Assembly: GCA_965226545.1 (NCBI GenBank) | Contig: OZ245364.1 | Span: forward strand, 1,612,001-1,676,000 | DNA: 64,000 nt | Source of the DNA: JAHRAW01 sp965226545 | GTDB taxonomy: Bacteria; Pseudomonadota; Gammaproteobacteria; Arenicellales; Poriferihabitantaceae | Direction of reading: 5' to 3' | Shown: positions 7,670 to 19,600 of the stretch, piece after piece | How positions within the stretch are numbered: the first letter of the stretch is position 1 | Layout: each line of letters starts with the position of its first letter | Notes under the pieces: model-generated | Seen by the model: the letters and a program-made list of their open reading frames with translations, nothing else | Databases searched by the model: none | Told to the model about the DNA's origin: nothing | Translations under genes and position numbers: made by a program

Positions 7670-10369
7670 ATGCAAAAAATTCGGCGACATCGGCCGCAGG
7701 CGCGCGCGGCGGCTTGGCTGTGCGTTGCGCTGTTGGCGGCGGCATTGACGCCGACGCGCGCGCATGCCGACCATTTTGTCGCAAAACGCGCCTTGGATTG
7801 CAGCGCAAACTTCCCCTGCCCGAAGGAAATCCGCCCGCGCGTGCATTTTTGGATTGAGGTGTTCGCCAATTGGAACGCCGAAACCGCGATATTACACGAC
7901 CCCAATCGCCCGCAACGAGTCTACGCGATTATCAACACCGGACGCGGTTGTCATCGCAGCATGCGCAAGCGGGTGCAAAAAAAGCGCAAACAAGTGGCAA
8001 ACGAATTGCGCGCATTGGCGGACGCCATCGACGCCGGCAAGGCCTCGCGGCGATTCACCTCGCGCGAAAAACATTTGGCATCGATGTTCGCGCGCGGTGA
8101 CGCCGCCTCGATTCGCGCGGCGGCGAAAAACATTCGCTGCCAAAGCGGCGTGCGCGACAGTTTTGTCGGCGGGTTAAAACGATATCAAAATTATCGCGCG
8201 ATGGTCGACTCGACATTGCAACAACACGGCTTGCCCGGCGAGATAAGTTATCTGCCGTTTGTCGAATCATCGTATAACCCCATCGCCTATTCCAAAGCCG
8301 GCGCGGCCGGCATGTGGCAGATTATGCCGCGCACCGCGCGCGTGTTGGGCTTGCAATTGGATGCCGCCATCGATGAACGATTCGACCCCGAGGCTGCAAC
8401 GCGCGCCGCGGCGAAATATTTAACCCGCGCCGAGATTTCGTTGCGCGAAGTCGCCGAACAAAAAGACCCGGCGATTAGCCGCGCGCAACTTAACCCGTTC
8501 ATCATCACATCATACAACTACGGCGTCAGCGGAATGAAGCGCGCGATTAATGAAGTCGGGCCGGATTTTATGAAGGTGTTGAACCGTCACAAATCGCCGC
8601 GATTTCAAACCGCAGTCAAAAATTTTTACGCCAGTTTTCTCGCCGCGCGCCATGTCGCCATCAACGCCGAATCCTATTTCGGCAACATCGCGCCGGTTAA
8701 CATCACGCATCAAACTTTGGTGCTGCCGCATTCGACATCGATGGCGCGCATCAAAAAAGTGTTCAACTTGCGCGAGTCGCAATTGCGCAAGATTAATCCT
8801 TCGCTCACCCGATTTGTATGGCGCAATTGGCGCTTGATTCCATCAGGCTATCGCTTGCGTTTGCCGGTGCGCGCCGACAATTGGAAAAGCCAACGCATCG
8901 CATTCGCAAAGTTGCCGCCGGAGGAAATTTTGATTAACGATGAGCCGTACATCGTGCAACGCGGCGACACCGCCTGCGGCATCGCGCGCGCCTTGCGCGT
9001 CAACTGCAGCGAATTGATTCGCGCCAATCGACTCGGACGCAGCGCGTTAATTTATCCGCGCCAAAAATTAATCATCCCGCGCCAACCGATAACGGTCGCC
9101 GCACGCGCCGGCGCACAAGGCTATCGAGTGCAACGCGGCGACACCGCCTGCGGCATCGCCAAACGCTTTGCGATTAATTGCCGCACCTTGATGAGATTAA
9201 ACCAACTTGGCAAAGGCACGGTGATTCATCCCGGGCAACGATTGTTAATCCCCGGCAATGTCGCCTCGCTCGAATTGACCGCCGATAATTTATACATCGT
9301 TCGACGCGGCGATTCGATTTGTAAAATCGCCCAACAATTTTCGGTCAAGTGCAGCGCATTAACCGCGCTGAACAACTTAACCCGCAAGGCGATTATTCAC
9401 CCCGGACAAAAATTGCAAATCCCCGGCTTAGTCGTACCCGACACCAGCCGCACCGCACTCGAATTGGCAAACATCGACGACTTAAAAAAATCCGCGTTGC
9501 GCGCGCATCGCGCTCGAGTTGTTGACGACGGTCAACGTGGCAATGTTGATGGTGACGGTAACAGTGTCGATGACAGTAACAGTGACGGTGATGTCACTGT
9601 TACTGTTAATGATGATGTTGACACGGTCGCCACTGTCGACGACGTTGTCGGCGACAACATTGTCGATGCCACCAACACGGTTACGGACACCGCCACCGCC
9701 GCCATCGACAACAGTGACATTGTCGACAATGCCGACACTGTCACCGCCAACATCGAAGTTGACATCGAAACCGACCTCGACGCCCAACAAACCGCCCAAG
9801 ACCTCGCCGACGACGACGCAATTGGCGCAGTGCAAATTGACGAGACCAACGATGCCGGCGGCGTCGAGATTGAATTGGGCGATGCGCGCCGCGATTTATT
9901 GGCGAATTTACTCGACACCCTGCCCGAACTCGGCATCGAAGTCAGCGGCGAAGCCGGCGCACCGGTGTATGCCGTGCATGTCGAAGCCGACGAAACCCTC
10001 GGACATTTTGCCGATTGGCTCGGCATCGGCGAAGCCGGCAACTTGCGCAAATTAAATCGCTTGCGCTATCGCCAACCACTGGCAATCGGCAAGCGTTTAT
10101 TGCTGCCTGTCAACGACGCCAACACCGTCCGCCGATTCGAACAAAAGCGCAACGAATATCATCAAGTGCTAAGCGAATCGCTAAAAGAACACTACGACTT
10201 GGTCGGCGTGGAAACCTACACCGTGCGCAAAGGCGATTCGCCGTGGTCGCTATCAACGCGGCTGGGTTTTCCGCTATGGCTGCTGTATCGATTAAACCCG
10301 GAGTTGCGCGACATTGCGCTGCATCCCGGGCATTTGTTGACCTTGCCGAAGTTAAAAGCGAGGGGGTGA
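7670..10369 (+). CDS. mltD: MltD-like lytic murein transglycosylase with five LysM domains
   Basis: This enzyme cleaves the glycan strands of peptidoglycan in the periplasm. ATG 7670 is chosen because AAGGCGG sits just upstream and a signal peptide (RRHRPQAR, hydrophobic core, cleavage near AHA) follows at once; the 899-residue product has no lipobox. The SLT domain has catalytic Glu199 in LPFVESSYNP and the family motif AAGMWQIMPRTA. LysM domains lie at about 425-468, 484-528, 541-585, 765-815 and 847-897. The first three carry paired cysteines (GDTACGIA...VNCSEL), which is unusual for bacterial LysM. An acidic Asp/Val/Thr-rich linker of about 90 residues (9515-9790) built from degenerate hexamers separates LysM3 from LysM4. 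MltD in enterobacteria is about 450 residues with two LysM, so this is a long variant. Confidence 0.9.
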   Translation: MQKIRRHRPQARAAAWLCVALLAAALTPTRAHADHFVAKRALDCSANFPCPKEIRPRVHFWIEVFANWNAETAILHDPNRPQRVYAIINTGRGCHRSMRKRVQKKRKQVANELRALADAIDAGKASRRFTSREKHLASMFARGDAASIRAAAKNIRCQSGVRDSFVGGLKRYQNYRAMVDSTLQQHGLPGEISYLPFVESSYNPIAYSKAGAAGMWQIMPRTARVLGLQLDAAIDERFDPEAATRAAAKYLTRAEISLREVAEQKDPAISRAQLNPFIITSYNYGVSGMKRAINEVGPDFMKVLNRHKSPRFQTAVKNFYASFLAARHVAINAESYFGNIAPVNITHQTLVLPHSTSMARIKKVFNLRESQLRKINPSLTRFVWRNWRLIPSGYRLRLPVRADNWKSQRIAFAKLPPEEILINDEPYIVQRGDTACGIARALRVNCSELIRANRLGRSALIYPRQKLIIPRQPITVAARAGAQGYRVQRGDTACGIAKRFAINCRTLMRLNQLGKGTVIHPGQRLLIPGNVASLELTADNLYIVRRGDSICKIAQQFSVKCSALTALNNLTRKAIIHPGQKLQIPGLVVPDTSRTALELANIDDLKKSALRAHRARVVDDGQRGNVDGDGNSVDDSNSDGDVTVTVNDDVDTVATVDDVVGDNIVDATNTVTDTATAAIDNSDIVDNADTVTANIEVDIETDLDAQQTAQDLADDDAIGAVQIDETNDAGGVEIELGDARRDLLANLLDTLPELGIEVSGEAGAPVYAVHVEADETLGHFADWLGIGEAGNLRKLNRLRYRQPLAIGKRLLLPVNDANTVRRFEQKRNEYHQVLSESLKEHYDLVGVETYTVRKGDSPWSLSTRLGFPLWLLYRLNPELRDIALHPGHLLTLPKLKARG

Positions 10370-10410
10370 TTTTTGTATTGGCGCAACTCGGCGAATTCTG
10401 ATGAACATGA

Positions 10411-10641
10411 TGAACGCGCCGGAAGTCGCAAAGTATCGTGTATACCGATTCGCATCATGCGTATCGTGCGTTGGATGTGTCGGAGTTCACATCGCCGCGT
10501 CAACTACAGCGATTGTTTGCCGATGGTCGCAATCACATCAACGGCATTGAGAATTTTTGCAGGCAAGCGAAACGTGATTTGCGCCGCTTTACCGGTATTC
10601 CACCCGAGCATTGCAACGACGCCGTCGTCGGCACGCCCCCC
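10411..10641 (+). pseudogene. IS1595-family (ISXO2-like) transposase fragment
   Basis: The frame around 10438-10640 encodes VYTDSHHAYRALD..., then NHINGIENFCRQAKRDLRRF and GIPPEH. This is the end of the DDE domain of ISXO2-like transposases (YTDxxxxY ... NHINGIENFWxxAKRxLxxF). Only the C-terminal third is present: a TGA (10411) lies just upstream in frame and no N-terminal domain is visible. The fragment runs into a C10 tract at 10636-10645 that includes the last base of the stop of the giant autotransporter gene on the other strand. Terminal inverted repeats were not found. It is a dead remnant showing past IS activity at the 3' edge of the adhesin gene. Confidence 0.7.
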
Positions 10642-10644
10642 CCC

Positions 10645-13600
10645 CTAAAACTGCACCTTGCCACGCAACCAAACACTGCGCCGAAAATCACCGCTGTTCA
10701 ATTCTTGTTGCTCGCCGATTAAGTGCAGTTCCAACCACCCTCTCGCATCTCGACTCACTCCAAGCCGATAAACATCACCGACGGCGGAATACGACCATTC
10801 AGCAAACGGCGTCAGCAATCCGTTCCAAACGCCGGTGACTCCAAAACCAACCCGCACATCGACCTGCATCGTGTAATCGTCCGGATTCACGGCATCGCCA
10901 CCAAAGGCTTGCAGACCCCCGCCTTGCCAAAGACGATTAACATCCAACCCAGTGGCGCCATAAGACGGACGCAGTTGCAACGAAACACCCTGCCCATCCG
11001 CCCCGGCTTCGCTACGGATTAGTGCATACGCACCCCACTCTCTATAAGTGTGTCCGTCATACGCACCCTGCAAGCGCAACTCACCACTCAATCGTCCGGC
11101 GGCATTGACGAAACGCCAGCCGAAAGTTTTTTCCAAACTGGCGTCCAAATCGCTGTCGCCGAAATCGTAGCGCCAGCCGAAGGAATAACTTGGTTCATAT
11201 CGCCCGCCGCCGGGCAGGCGTTTGGCGGCGGCGACGGTGGCGGTTATTCTTGCCAATCCGGTGTCGATTTTTTGCTGGGCGAGGTCGGCTGATTGGCTTA
11301 ACTTTAATCGGCTGACTATCGTTTCGGCTTTGATGTGCAGGCGCGTGCGGTCGAAGATGCCGGCCAAGATGTTGGCGCCGGCGGCCATCGTGCGCATGAA
11401 AACATCGGTTGCATAATCGCGGTCGGCGTTGCGGGTGATTTTTAAATCGCCTTCGCCATAACCGGCGCCGGCCCACCAATCGATGTTGTCGTTGCGCCAA
11501 CTGTAATACGGATACAACGTCGTCAATCGCATTTCATAATCGCCGCTGCCTGCGCGGGTGTCGGCGCCGATGTCGGCGTAATCGGCGGTGAGTTTGCTGA
11601 ACGCAATCGCCACGCCGCCCAAGGCGTCGCTGTTGGCGAACATCAAGCCGTCGATGCCGAAATATAAACTGCGCAATTCGCCGTCCCAATCGACTTCGCC
11701 GGTTGCGCCGTTCATTTCCTTGTATTCGCCCGCGCCCCAAATCGCCATGCCGTTGCCGATGTCGCCGGGCGCGCCTTGTGCATTAAACGGCAATGAAAAT
11801 TTTGTGCCGGACAATAAATTCTTTTCGTCGAAAGTGTCGTCAGCCAACGCTTTGCTGTTGGCGGCGATGATGCCTTCGAGTGAATGTTGTCCGCCCAAAT
11901 AAAATATCGGCGATTGCCCGCCAATGCCATTGACCGCAAACCCGCCGGCGCGCGCGTTGGCGATGCGATTGGCAATCGCGGCGATGGCGTTGCTTGCCAA
12001 GGTGCCGGCCGCTTCGCTCAAGATTACTTTGCTGACATCGACAAAATCGCGCGACACGCCGTCGTTAATAAACTCAGCGCGCACCCCGGGCATCAAGGTG
12101 ATGCGCAACGGCAAAGTGGTGTTCGCGCCGTTGGCGTCAATCGCCATGTGTTGATAGGTCACCGTTGGCAACGGTTGCGATTGCTCGGCGGCGGCTTCGA
12201 CCGCATCGAGCGTCGTGCGGTCAATCGTAACTGTCACGACCGGGTCGGCGGCAATCGCAAAGGTTAATTGCGCGCTGTCGGTACTCCATTGATTCGCACT
12301 CAACCAACTCGGCAACGCCGCATCCGCGCCGAGTTGATAGGTGATGGTCGGTGCGCCGGTGCCGGTTTTAACTTTCGGCAACCGATGCGCGAAGGGATTA
12401 TCCAAATCGAAAGTCGATACGGCAAAGGTGATGTTGCCGTCGGCGATGAAAGTTGGCGCCGGAAAGATGACCGCGGCAAACGGTTCATAGACGATGTGTC
12501 CGTTGGCGTCGGTGACGCGATAACTTAAATTTTCGGCGGTGACTTTTTCCAACGACAGCGTATAACTGCCGAGCAATTCGCGGCTTTGCGGGTCGAAGGT
12601 CAACGCCGGATTGGTGGATGGTTGCGCGCGTTCGGTCGGCGCCAACGGCATGCCGTTGGTCGAAATCACCGCGCCGGCTTCGTCCAACACCAAATAATCG
12701 AACGGTCCCGCGCCGATTGCGGATTCCGGCAAGGTGTGCGTGCTGCGCCAATTGGCGGTGAAGGTGTACCCCGAAACCGCAACATTGGCGGCGGGATAAA
12801 TCTTAATCGCAAAGGTCAACGATGCGGTTGCGCCGTTGGTGTCGCGCGCCGTGTAACTATACGAGGTATTGGATTGCGCCGTGCGCGGCGTGCCGCCGAG
12901 TTCAAGCGAATCGCGATTCCAAGTCATCCCCGACGGCAAGGTGTTGCTCAGCGAATAGGCCAGCGGCAACGCGCCGTCTTCAGCCTGCGGCAGGGTAATC
13001 GCATCCATGGTTTGTCCGGCGGTGAAGGTTAAATCCGCGACCGTGTCGGTAAATCGCGGCGGGCCGACCGCGAGCACCGCAAAGGTAACCGAGACCGATT
13101 GCGCATTGGCGTCGGTTGCGCCGTAGGTCAACACGCTTGCGCTTTGCATCGTAATCGGCGTTGCGCTGATGATGAATGCGTCGGTCGTCGTTGCGCTCGA
13201 TGGCGCAACATTCAACCAACTCGGTGCGCCGCTCAATGCATAAGTAATCGCGCCGAAGCCGTGCGCCGGCGGCAAGGTCACCGACTTGGCGATGCCGACG
13301 GTGAAGGTTACATCCGACGGCTGTTGGAGAAACGCCACGCCGTCGACCACGCGTATCGTAAAGGTCGTCGTTGCGGTGTTGCCGACCACATCGCGCACGC
13401 GCAAAATATACGGCTGCGGCGCATATTCGGTCGCGCGCGTATCCGCCAACAAGGTCAACGTGCCGTCGCGCAACTCGACCGCAATCCCGGACAATGCCGC
13501 GCCGTGTTGTGCGCGAATGTCGTACGTCAATGCGCCGATGCCGCCGCGCGCCGACATCAACTCGCTCTCAATCGGCTGGTTCACCGTAAACACCAAATCG

Positions 13601-16600
13601 CTCTGTTGCGCAAAAACGAGGTCGTCGACAATCGTAATCACAAACGTCAATTCATCATGCGCGCCGTTGTTGTCGGTCGCGCGATAACGCAATTCATAAT
13701 CGCCGCTGGCGGCGGTCGGTGCGCCGCTGATGCGACGATTGGTATATGCCAACCCGCCGATGACCGCGCCGTTGCCAAAATCATTGGCGCTCGAATCGGT
13801 CAATGCATATGACAACGGTGTTGCACCGTCGGCGGCAACCGGCAATTGCAACGGCGTGATGGCGCGATTGCGCAGATAAGTTTGCGCGCCGACCGTGTCG
13901 ACGAAATGCGGCGCCAGCACGGCGGTGATGTTGAATGCATAATGAATCGTTGCGCCGTTTTGGTCGGTCGCTCGATATGTTAAGTTAATCGCCGATGTGT
14001 CGGCGGCGAAAGTGCCGGTTAACGCGCGCGTGCTTGCATCGAACTGCATGCCGGACAATGCGGTGTTGCCGCTCAAATCCAATGCGAAAATTAACGGCGC
14101 GCGACCGCCTTCGACTTGTGAAAACTGCAGCATTTTGGAAACGCCGACGGTGTAGGTTTGGGCAACGCTGGGGTTCGCCTGCACAAACGCCAACGGCGGA
14201 TACACTTCCAACGCAAACACCAATTGCGCCGTGGCGCCGTTGGCGTCGGTTGCGGTCAAGGTGTAATTCGCTTCGCCGACGGTTGCATCGCTTGCCGGTG
14301 CGCCGCTGATTAATAAATTTTCGCTGATGGTTAAACCGCTCGGCAAGTTCGGTGCAAGCGAATACGACAACGGCGATGCACCGCCGCTTGCGCGCGGCAA
14401 TTGGGTGTCGGCGATGGTGGCGCCAATGGTTGCGTGCAACTTGTCTTGCGTGCCGCTGAAACTTGGCGCATCGACGGCGAGTACGTTAAATGCAACGGAT
14501 GCTTCAGTGCCTTCGCTGTCGCGCACACTATAGGTGAGTGGCACGGCGTCTTGTGCGGTTAACGGTGAACCTGTCGTGTTGCCAAAAGTTAACGGGGCGG
14601 TGTCTTCGCCACTCATGCGGCTGTAGATTAACCAACCCGGCAAGCCGCCGCTGGTCGTCAAGAGATAAGTGTACGGTGCAACGCCGCCAACTACGCTTGG
14701 CAAAGTTACCGCTTTGGCGGTGCCGACGGTGAAAGTGACATCGTCTTGTGCGGCGAGTACCGGTGAGTCGCTTACGGTGATGTTGAAAGTTACCGTGACA
14801 CTTGCGCCATCGAATGAATCGGTTGCGGTGTAACGATATTTTGTCGTCGGGAAAGTGTCGCCGTCGGTTGCGCCGGTGAGTGACGGCGGATTGGCATTGG
14901 CATTGAATGCGATTCCGTTCGGCAAGGTTAATCCGTTGCCGGACAAATCGCGCAGTCGATAAGTGACATTGCCGACAATGTTTGTCGCTTGCGGCAACGT
15001 CGTGCTGATATTGTTTTCGGCGGAGTAGTACACGACATCATCCGGCGACGCAAGCGTAAGCGCACCGACAACTTTGATTCGCATCGGCGTGGTGGCTCCG
15101 CCGCCGTTGGCATCGACGCCGGCGTAAGTAAATGTGTAATCGCCGACCTCCGAATCTGCAACCGTGCCGGCGAATGCACGAGTGTCTGCATTAAAGGCAA
15201 TGTTGGCAATGTTGTTGTTGTTGTCATAGGCGTTGCCGCCAGTGTAACTTAACGAGTACACAATCGGCGCAATGCCGCCGGTTACTTGCGGCAATATGCG
15301 ATTAACATTTGCACCGACACGATAGGTTTGGTCGGCAATGTTAGCGAGGTCGGATTGCGAAAAGGTTACTTCGTTTACAACAACGAAGGTTGCATAAGGC
15401 GAAGTGTCGGAGACATTGTTACTATCCGTTGCGGTTAATTGCGCGCGGAATTGTAACGCCGCCGCAAATGAACCGGCGACAGAGCGAGCCGTGCTATCGA
15501 ACGTAACCAAATCGGTTATAGCAACGCCGGCATCGCCGCCGTTATCGAACAAATCCAACGCACCAAAGTTGTAGGCAACCACCGGCGCACCTGTGCCGTC
15601 GACCACTTGCGGCAAGGTAAAACTTTTTTGCGGGGCGTTGGCGGTGAAAGTAAACGGCCCAAAACCATTCGCCGCAAAACTCGGCGCGGGATAAACACGA
15701 ATGCCGAATGCGGGCAAGTTGCCGTTTGCGCCGTTGGCGTCGGTGGCGGTTAAAACATAATTCACCGTCGCCTGCACCGCCGTTGGCGTACCGGTCAATT
15801 GCGCATCATTTTCATTAAGCGAAACACCCGCCGGCAAGTTGTTGTCGAACGCATAACGCAACGGCAACGCCCCGCCGCTTGCAGTCGGCAAATTAATTGT
15901 GCCGATGTCGCCGCTGACGGTGAATGTCAAATCGTTTTGCGTGCCGCTGAAACTTGGCGCATTGACGGCGAGTACGTTAAATGCAACGGATGCTTCAGTG
16001 CCTTCGCTGTCGCGCACGCTGTAGGTGAGTGGCACCGCGGCTGATGCACTGAACGTGGTGGAAGTTGTGCTGCCGAAAGTTAACGGTACGGCGTCTTCGC
16101 CACTCGTGCTGTAGGTTAACCAACCAGGCAAGCCGCCGACGGCGCCGGTGGTTAACCAATAAGAGTACGGTGCAACGCCGCCAACTACGCTTGGCAAAGT
16201 GACCGCTTTGGCGGTGCCGACGGTGAAGGTGACATCGTCTTGTGCGGCGAGTACCGGTGAGTCGATTACGGTGATGTTAAAAGTTACCGTGACACTTGCA
16301 CCATCGAATGAATCGGTTGCGGTGTAACGATATTGAGTCGTTGGGAAAGTGTCGCCGTCGGTTGCGCCGGTGAGTGACGGCGGATTGGCGTTGGCATTGA
16401 ATGCGATTCCGTTCGGCAAGGTTAATCCGTTGCCGGACAAATCGCGCAGTTGATAAGTAACATCGCCGACAATGTTTTCCGCTTGCGGCAATGCCGTGTT
16501 AATGCCGCTCATCGATGCGTAGTAAATCATATCGTTCGGTTGCGGCAATGCAAGTGCATCGACAATGTTAATCCGCATCGGCGTGGTGGCTTTGCCGCCG

Positions 16601-19600
16601 TTGGCATCGACGCCGGCGTAAGTTAATGTGTAATCGCCTGTTGCGGTTGATGCAACCGTGCCGGCGAATGCACGAGTGTTTGCATTAAATGCAATGTTGG
16701 CAATGTTGTTGTTGTTGCCATAGGCATCGCCGCCAGCGTCACTTAATGTATACGCAATCGGCGCAATGCCGCCGGTTACTTGCGGCAAGATGCGATTAAC
16801 ATTTGCGCCGACACGATACGTTTGGTCGGCAATGCCGTCGAGGTCGGCTTGCGAAAAGGTTACTTCGTTTACGACAACGAAGGTTGCATAAGGCGAAGTG
16901 TCGGTGACATTGTTACTATCCGTTGCGGTTAATTGCGCGCGGAATTGTAACGCCGCCGCAAATGAGCCGGCGACAGTGCGCGTGTTGGCGCCAAGCGTGA
17001 CAAAGTCATTTATATTGACGCCGGCATCGCCGCCGTTATCGAACAAATCCAATGCACCAAAGTTGTAGGCAACCACCGGCGCACCTGTGCCGTCGACCAC
17101 TTGCGGCAAGGTAAAACTTTTTTGCGGAGCGTTGGCGGTGAAAGTAAACGGGCCAAAACCATTCGCCGCAAAACTCGGCGCGGGATATACGCGAATGCCG
17201 AATGCGGGCAAGTTGCCGTTTGCGCCGTTGGCGTCGGTGGCGGTTAAAACATAATTCACCGTCGCCTGCACCGCCGTTGGCGTACCGGTCAATCGCGCAT
17301 CATTTTCATTAAGCGAAACACCCGCCGGCAAGTTGTTGTCGAACGCATAACGCAACGGCAATGCACCGCCCGATGCAGTCGGCAAATTAATTGTGCCGAT
17401 GTCGCCGCTGACGGTGAATGTCAAATCGTTTTGCGTGCCGCTGAAACTTGGCGCATCGACGGCGAGTACGTTAAATGCAACGGATGCTTCAGTGCCTTCG
17501 CTGTCGCGCACGCTGTAGGTGAGTGGCACCGCGGCTGATGCACTGAACGTGGTGGAAGTTGTGCTACCGAAAGTTAACGGTACGGCGTCTTCGCCACTCG
17601 TGCTGTAGGTTAACCAACCAGGCAAGCCGCCGACGGCGCCGGTGGTTAACCAATAAGAGTACGGTGCAACGCCGCCAACTACGCTTGGCAAAGTGACCGC
17701 TTTGGCGGTGCCGACGGTGAAGGTGACATCGTCTTGTGCGGCGAGTACCGGTGAGTCGATTACGGTGATGTTAAAAGTTACCGTGACACTTGCACCATCG
17801 AATGAATCGGTTGCGGTGTAACGATATTGAGTCGTTGGGAAAGTGTCGCCGTCGGTTGCGCCGGTGAGTGACGGCGGATTGGCGTTGGCATTGAATGCGA
17901 TTCCGTTCGGCAAGGTTAATCCGTTGCCGGACAAATCGCGCAGTCGATAAGTGACATTGCCGACAATGTTTGTCGCTTGCGGCAACGTCGTGCTGATATT
18001 GTTTTCGGCGGAGTAGTACACGACATCATCCGGCGACGCAAGCGTAAGCGCACCGACAACTTTGATTCGCATCGGCGTGGTGGCTCCGCCGCCGTTGGCA
18101 TCGACGCCGGCGTAAGTAAATGTGTAATCGCCGACCTCCGAATCTGCAACCGTGCCGGCGAATGCACGAGTGTCTGCATTAAAGGCAATGTTGGCAATGT
18201 TGTTGTTGTTGTCATAGGCGTTGCCGCCAGTGTAACTTAACGAGTACACAATCGGCGCAATGCCGCCGGTTACTTGCGGCAATATGCGATTAACATTTGC
18301 ACCGACACGATAGGTTTGGTCGGCAATGTTAGCGAGGTCGGATTGCGAAAAGGTTACTTCGTTTACAACAACGAAGGTTGCATAAGGCGAAGTGTCGGAG
18401 ACATTGTTACTGTCAGTTGCGGTTAATTGTGCGCGGAATTGTAACGCCGCCGCAAATGAGCCGGCGACAGTGCGAGCCGCGCTATCGAGCGTAACCAAAT
18501 CGGTTATAGCAACGCCGGCATCGCCGCCGTTATCGAACAAATCCAATGCGCCAAAGTTGTATGCAACCACCGGCGCACCTGTGCCGTCGACCACTTGCGG
18601 CAAGGTAAAACTTTTTTGCGGGGCGTTGGCGGTGAAAGTAAACGGGCCAAAACCACTCGCCGCAAAACTCGGCGCGGGATATACGCGAATGCCAAACGCC
18701 GGCAAACTTCCGCTTGCGCCATTAACATCAGTCGCCGTCAAAACATAATTCACCGTTGCCTGCGCCGCCGTTGGCGTGCCGGTCAACGCCAAATCATCAT
18801 CCAACAAAACGCCCGCCGGCAAATTGTTGTCGAACGCATAACGCAACGGCAACAACCCGCCGCTTGCCGTCGGCAAACTTATGTCGCCGATGTCGCCGCT
18901 GACGGTGAAAGTTAAATCATCCTGCGCACCCGCGAATGTCGGGGCGGGGACGGCGGTGAGGGTGAAGGTGTATTGAATCGTTGCGCCGTTTTGGTCGGTG
19001 GCTTGGTAGGTTAAATTAATCGCCGAGGTTTGTGCGGCGAAGGTGCCGGTTAATTGGCGTGTGGTTGCGTCGAATTGCAAGTCGGATAAGGCGGTGTTGC
19101 CGGTTAAATCCAATGCAAGAATTAACGGCGTGCGACCGCCGGCGACCGGTGAAAATGTCAGCGGCTTGGCGGTGCCGACGGTGAATGTTTGCGCGGCGTC
19201 CGGGTTGGGTTGCGTGAATGCCAACGGCGGATACACTTCCAATGCGAAAATTAATTGCGCGGTCGCAAAGTTGGCGTCGGTTGCGGTCAGCGTGTAATTC
19301 GCTTCGCCGACGGTTGCATCGCTTGCCGGTGCGCCGCTGATTAATAAATTTTCGCTGATGGTTAAACCATTCGGCAAGTTTGGCGCAAGTGAATAGGATA
19401 ACGGTGATGCACCGCCGCTGGCGCGCGGCAATTGGGTGTCGGCGATGGCGGCGCCGATGGTGGCGTGCAACTTGTCTTGCGTGTCGCTGAAACTCGGCGC
19501 ATCGACCACCGTAATCGTAAAGGTCGCCGCCGCTGTGTTGTCGGAAGTGTCGTGCGCGGTTAATATATATGGCGTCGCCGCATACACCGCCGTCGGCGTG

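Noticed and set aside
10636..10645. C10 tract at the end of the giant autotransporter as a phase-variation site
   Set aside because: It begins with the last base of the stop codon and lies outside the reading frame, so length changes would not alter the protein.
14928..18240. Identical antisense open frames at 14928-15227 and 17916-18215 (and 14989/17977)
   Set aside because: They are shadows of the duplicated adhesin blocks, identical because the underlying DNA is repeated.
14430..18930. CRISPR-like regular repetition
   Set aside because: The repeats are 1.49 kb coding blocks in one long frame, not short repeats with unique spacers; no cas genes are near.
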